Assembly: GCA_035761045.1 (NCBI GenBank)
Contig: DASTRU010000172.1
Location: 1-8,653 of the forward strand
Direction of reading: 5' to 3'
Length of the DNA: 8,653 nucleotides
Source of the DNA: DASTRU01 sp035761045
Lineage (GTDB): Bacteria; Pseudomonadota; Gammaproteobacteria; Burkholderiales; Burkholderiaceae_E
The translations under genes were made by a program, and so were the position numbers. Numbering within the stretch: position 1 is the stretch's first letter; every line of letters starts with the position of its first letter. This document shows, piece by piece, positions 7,183-8,653 of this stretch. The notes below the pieces were generated by a model. The model saw nothing but the letters and a program-made list of their open reading frames with translations, ran no database searches and was not told the DNA's origin.

Positions 7183-7845
7183 ATGACTCATCACGATGCA
7201 TCGTCCCTTCGCCGCCGTTTGATCATCACCGCCGCCGCGTTGCCGGCGGCAGGCCTGTTGGCCTCCGTCGCGCACGCGCAAGCGCAGCCGCGCGAAGGCG
7301 CGCAGTACACGGTGGTGAAGCCGCCGCAACCGACCGAAGGCAAGGGCAAGATCGAAGTTATTGAATTCTTTTGGTACGGGTGCCCGCATTGCTATCACTT
7401 GCAGCCCGCGCTTCATGCTTGGCAAAAGAAAGTGCCGGCCGATGTCGTCGTGCGTCACGTGCCCGTCGCGTTCTCGCCCGACCGCGAACCGCACTCGCGC
7501 ATTTGGTACACGCTCGAAGCGATGGGGTTGGTCGAGCAATTGCACATGAAGGTGTTCGACGCGATTCATAAAGAACGCCAAATGCTGCTCAAGGAAGACG
7601 AGATCGCCAACTTCGCCGCCAAGAACGGCGTGGACCGCGCGAAGTGGCTCGAAACCTTCAAGTCGTTTGGTGTCGCCACGCGCGCGCAGGCCGCGCGGCG
7701 CATGGTGGACGCGTATCGCTTGGACGGCACGCCGTCCTTGGCGGTGGCGGGTCGCTTCATGACGTCGCCCGCCGCCGCGGGGTCGGTGGAGGGCACCTTC
7801 ACCGTCGTCGATTACCTTATCGATCAGGTCCGCAAGGGCCGTTAA
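7183..7845 (+). CDS. dsbA: Periplasmic thiol:disulfide interchange protein DsbA
   Basis: Periplasmic thioredoxin-fold oxidase that donates disulfides to folding exported proteins; it is normally reoxidised by DsbB, which is not in this window. It has 220 residues. The N-terminus is a signal peptide: an arginine run at 10-12, a hydrophobic stretch (13-28), and a likely cleavage after AHA (30-32). The mature protein has IEVIEFFWYGCPHCYHLQP, with active-site cysteines C67 and C70 in the DsbA-typical CPHC form, the helical insertion in the middle, and the cis-proline loop GTPSLAV with P184. The arginine run allows Tat export as an alternative to Sec/SRP. No ribosome site is obvious before the ATG. 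It lies 98 bp after the SPOR gene with no credible terminator between them, so read-through from argS is likely. Confidence 0.96.
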   Translation: MTHHDASSLRRRLIITAAALPAAGLLASVAHAQAQPREGAQYTVVKPPQPTEGKGKIEVIEFFWYGCPHCYHLQPALHAWQKKVPADVVVRHVPVAFSPDREPHSRIWYTLEAMGLVEQLHMKVFDAIHKERQMLLKEDEIANFAAKNGVDRAKWLETFKSFGVATRAQAARRMVDAYRLDGTPSLAVAGRFMTSPAAAGSVEGTFTVVDYLIDQVRKGR

Positions 7846-7859
7846 CGCATCGGATCGTC

Positions 7860-8653
7860 GTGCCGCTTAATGTTTTCATCACTGGTGCTTCAAGCGGTAT
7901 AGGCGAGGCGCTGGCGCGCGAGTATGCGCAACGCGGCGCAATGCTTGGGCTCGTCGCGCGGCGTCGCGAACCGATCGAGGCGCTCATCACCGAAACCCAT
8001 GCCTACGGCCGTGCTTACGCGCTCGACGTGACCAAGCACGGCGCGTTGCGGGCGGCCGCGCAAATTCATCTGCGCGATTACGGGTGCCCCGACATCGTGA
8101 TCGCCAACGCCGGTGTGTCGGCGGGCACGGTCACCGAAGCGGAAGAGGATCTCGACGTGTTCGCGCGCATCCTCAACACCAATGTGTTGGCCGTCGTCGC
8201 GACGTTTCAACCCTTTATCGACGCGATGCGCGCGCGTGGTCGGGGCACGCTGGTCGTCATCGCAAGCGTGGCTGGCATTCGCGGCTTGCCAGGAGCCGGC
8301 GCCTATAGCGCGTCCAAGGCCGCGGTGATGACGTACGCGGAAAGCTTGCGCGCCGAATTGCGTGGCAGCGGCATTCGGGTCGTCACGATCGCGCCGGGCT
8401 ATATCGACACGCCGATGACGCGCGGCAATCCCTATCGCATGCCATTTCTCATGCCGGTCGATAAATTCGCGCGACGCGCGGCGCAAACGATCGATCAAGG
8501 CGATGCGTTTCGGATCATTCCGTGGCCGATGAGCGTGGTCGCGTGGCTGCTGCGCCACGTGCCTCGCGGCATCTACGACCGGCTCGCGTCGCGCGCGCCG
8601 CGCAAGCCGCGCGTGACGCCAAGTCCACCAAGCGATGCGGCCACCGCGACCGC
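7860..8653 (+). CDS. Short-chain dehydrogenase/reductase, 3' end beyond window
   Basis: NAD(P)-dependent oxidoreductase of the classical SDR family; the substrate cannot be told from sequence. The 264 visible residues have the cofactor motif TGASSGIG (8-15), NAG (83-85), and the catalytic set S136, Y149 and K153 in YSASK, then IAPGYIDTPM, which contacts the cofactor. Toward the end is a hydrophobic and basic stretch (WPMSVVAWLLRHVPRGIYDRL) that might associate with membranes, then a Pro/Ala-rich tail still open at the last base. The start is GTG at 7860, giving MPLNVFITGAS; no ATG in frame lies upstream before the dsbA stop, and the ribosome site is weak. It begins 14 bp after dsbA and is probably the last known member of this operon. 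Confidence 0.93.
   Translation, partial: MPLNVFITGASSGIGEALAREYAQRGAMLGLVARRREPIEALITETHAYGRAYALDVTKHGALRAAAQIHLRDYGCPDIVIANAGVSAGTVTEAEEDLDVFARILNTNVLAVVATFQPFIDAMRARGRGTLVVIASVAGIRGLPGAGAYSASKAAVMTYAESLRAELRGSGIRVVTIAPGYIDTPMTRGNPYRMPFLMPVDKFARRAAQTIDQGDAFRIIPWPMSVVAWLLRHVPRGIYDRLASRAPRKPRVTPSPPSDAATAT

Noticed and set aside
7890..8558. 222-codon open frame on the minus strand opposite the dehydrogenase
   Set aside because: The plus strand carries complete SDR motifs in this stretch. The minus frame is Arg/His/Asp-rich with no domain.
1..8653. Defence system, mobile element, phage or CRISPR content
   Set aside because: Every substantial open frame is a housekeeping or small conserved gene. 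No transposase, integrase, terminal repeats or spaced repeats were seen.

Overview
The window is a GC-rich, gene-dense piece of a bacterial chromosome, most likely from a betaproteobacterium of or near the Burkholderiales. Two small proteins point there: a DUF3567-type protein and a DUF1840-type protein, both families I associate with that class. The run argS, SPOR-domain protein, dsbA, short-chain dehydrogenase is also a familiar betaproteobacterial order (from memory, not searched). I see no mobile element, CRISPR array, tRNA, rRNA, phage gene or toxin-antitoxin pair.

Layout. Bases 1-148 are a leader with no supported gene. A DUF3567 gene (149-436, +) ends at a textbook rho-independent terminator (464-486). 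After a leader with two nested pairs of direct repeats comes a complete cobalamin-dependent methionine synthase gene, metH (601-4308, +). A DUF1840 gene (4322-4651, -) converges on metH with only 13 bp between the stop codons. It diverges from argS (4788-6479, +), which has a perfect TATAAT -10 element and a leader hairpin. Two bases after argS comes a membrane-anchored SPOR-domain protein (6482-7084, +), then a periplasmic thiol oxidase, dsbA (7183-7845, +), then a short-chain dehydrogenase with a GTG start (7860 onward, +) that is still open at the window edge.

How the genes relate. MetH makes methionine from homocysteine and methyl-tetrahydrofolate. ArgS charges tRNA-Arg. The SPOR protein probably binds septal peptidoglycan, and DsbA forms disulfides in the periplasm. 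argS to the dehydrogenase is probably one transcription unit (gaps of 2, 98 and 14 bp), but the products do not form one pathway.

I did not find a new system. The most notable observation is compositional. metH uses the leucine codon TTA 15 times and its two small neighbours use it too, whereas the four genes from argS rightward, with a similar total of codons, never use it. Other points worth a check are the single-chain metH with a short C-terminus, the argS leader, and the two uncharacterised proteins flanking metH.
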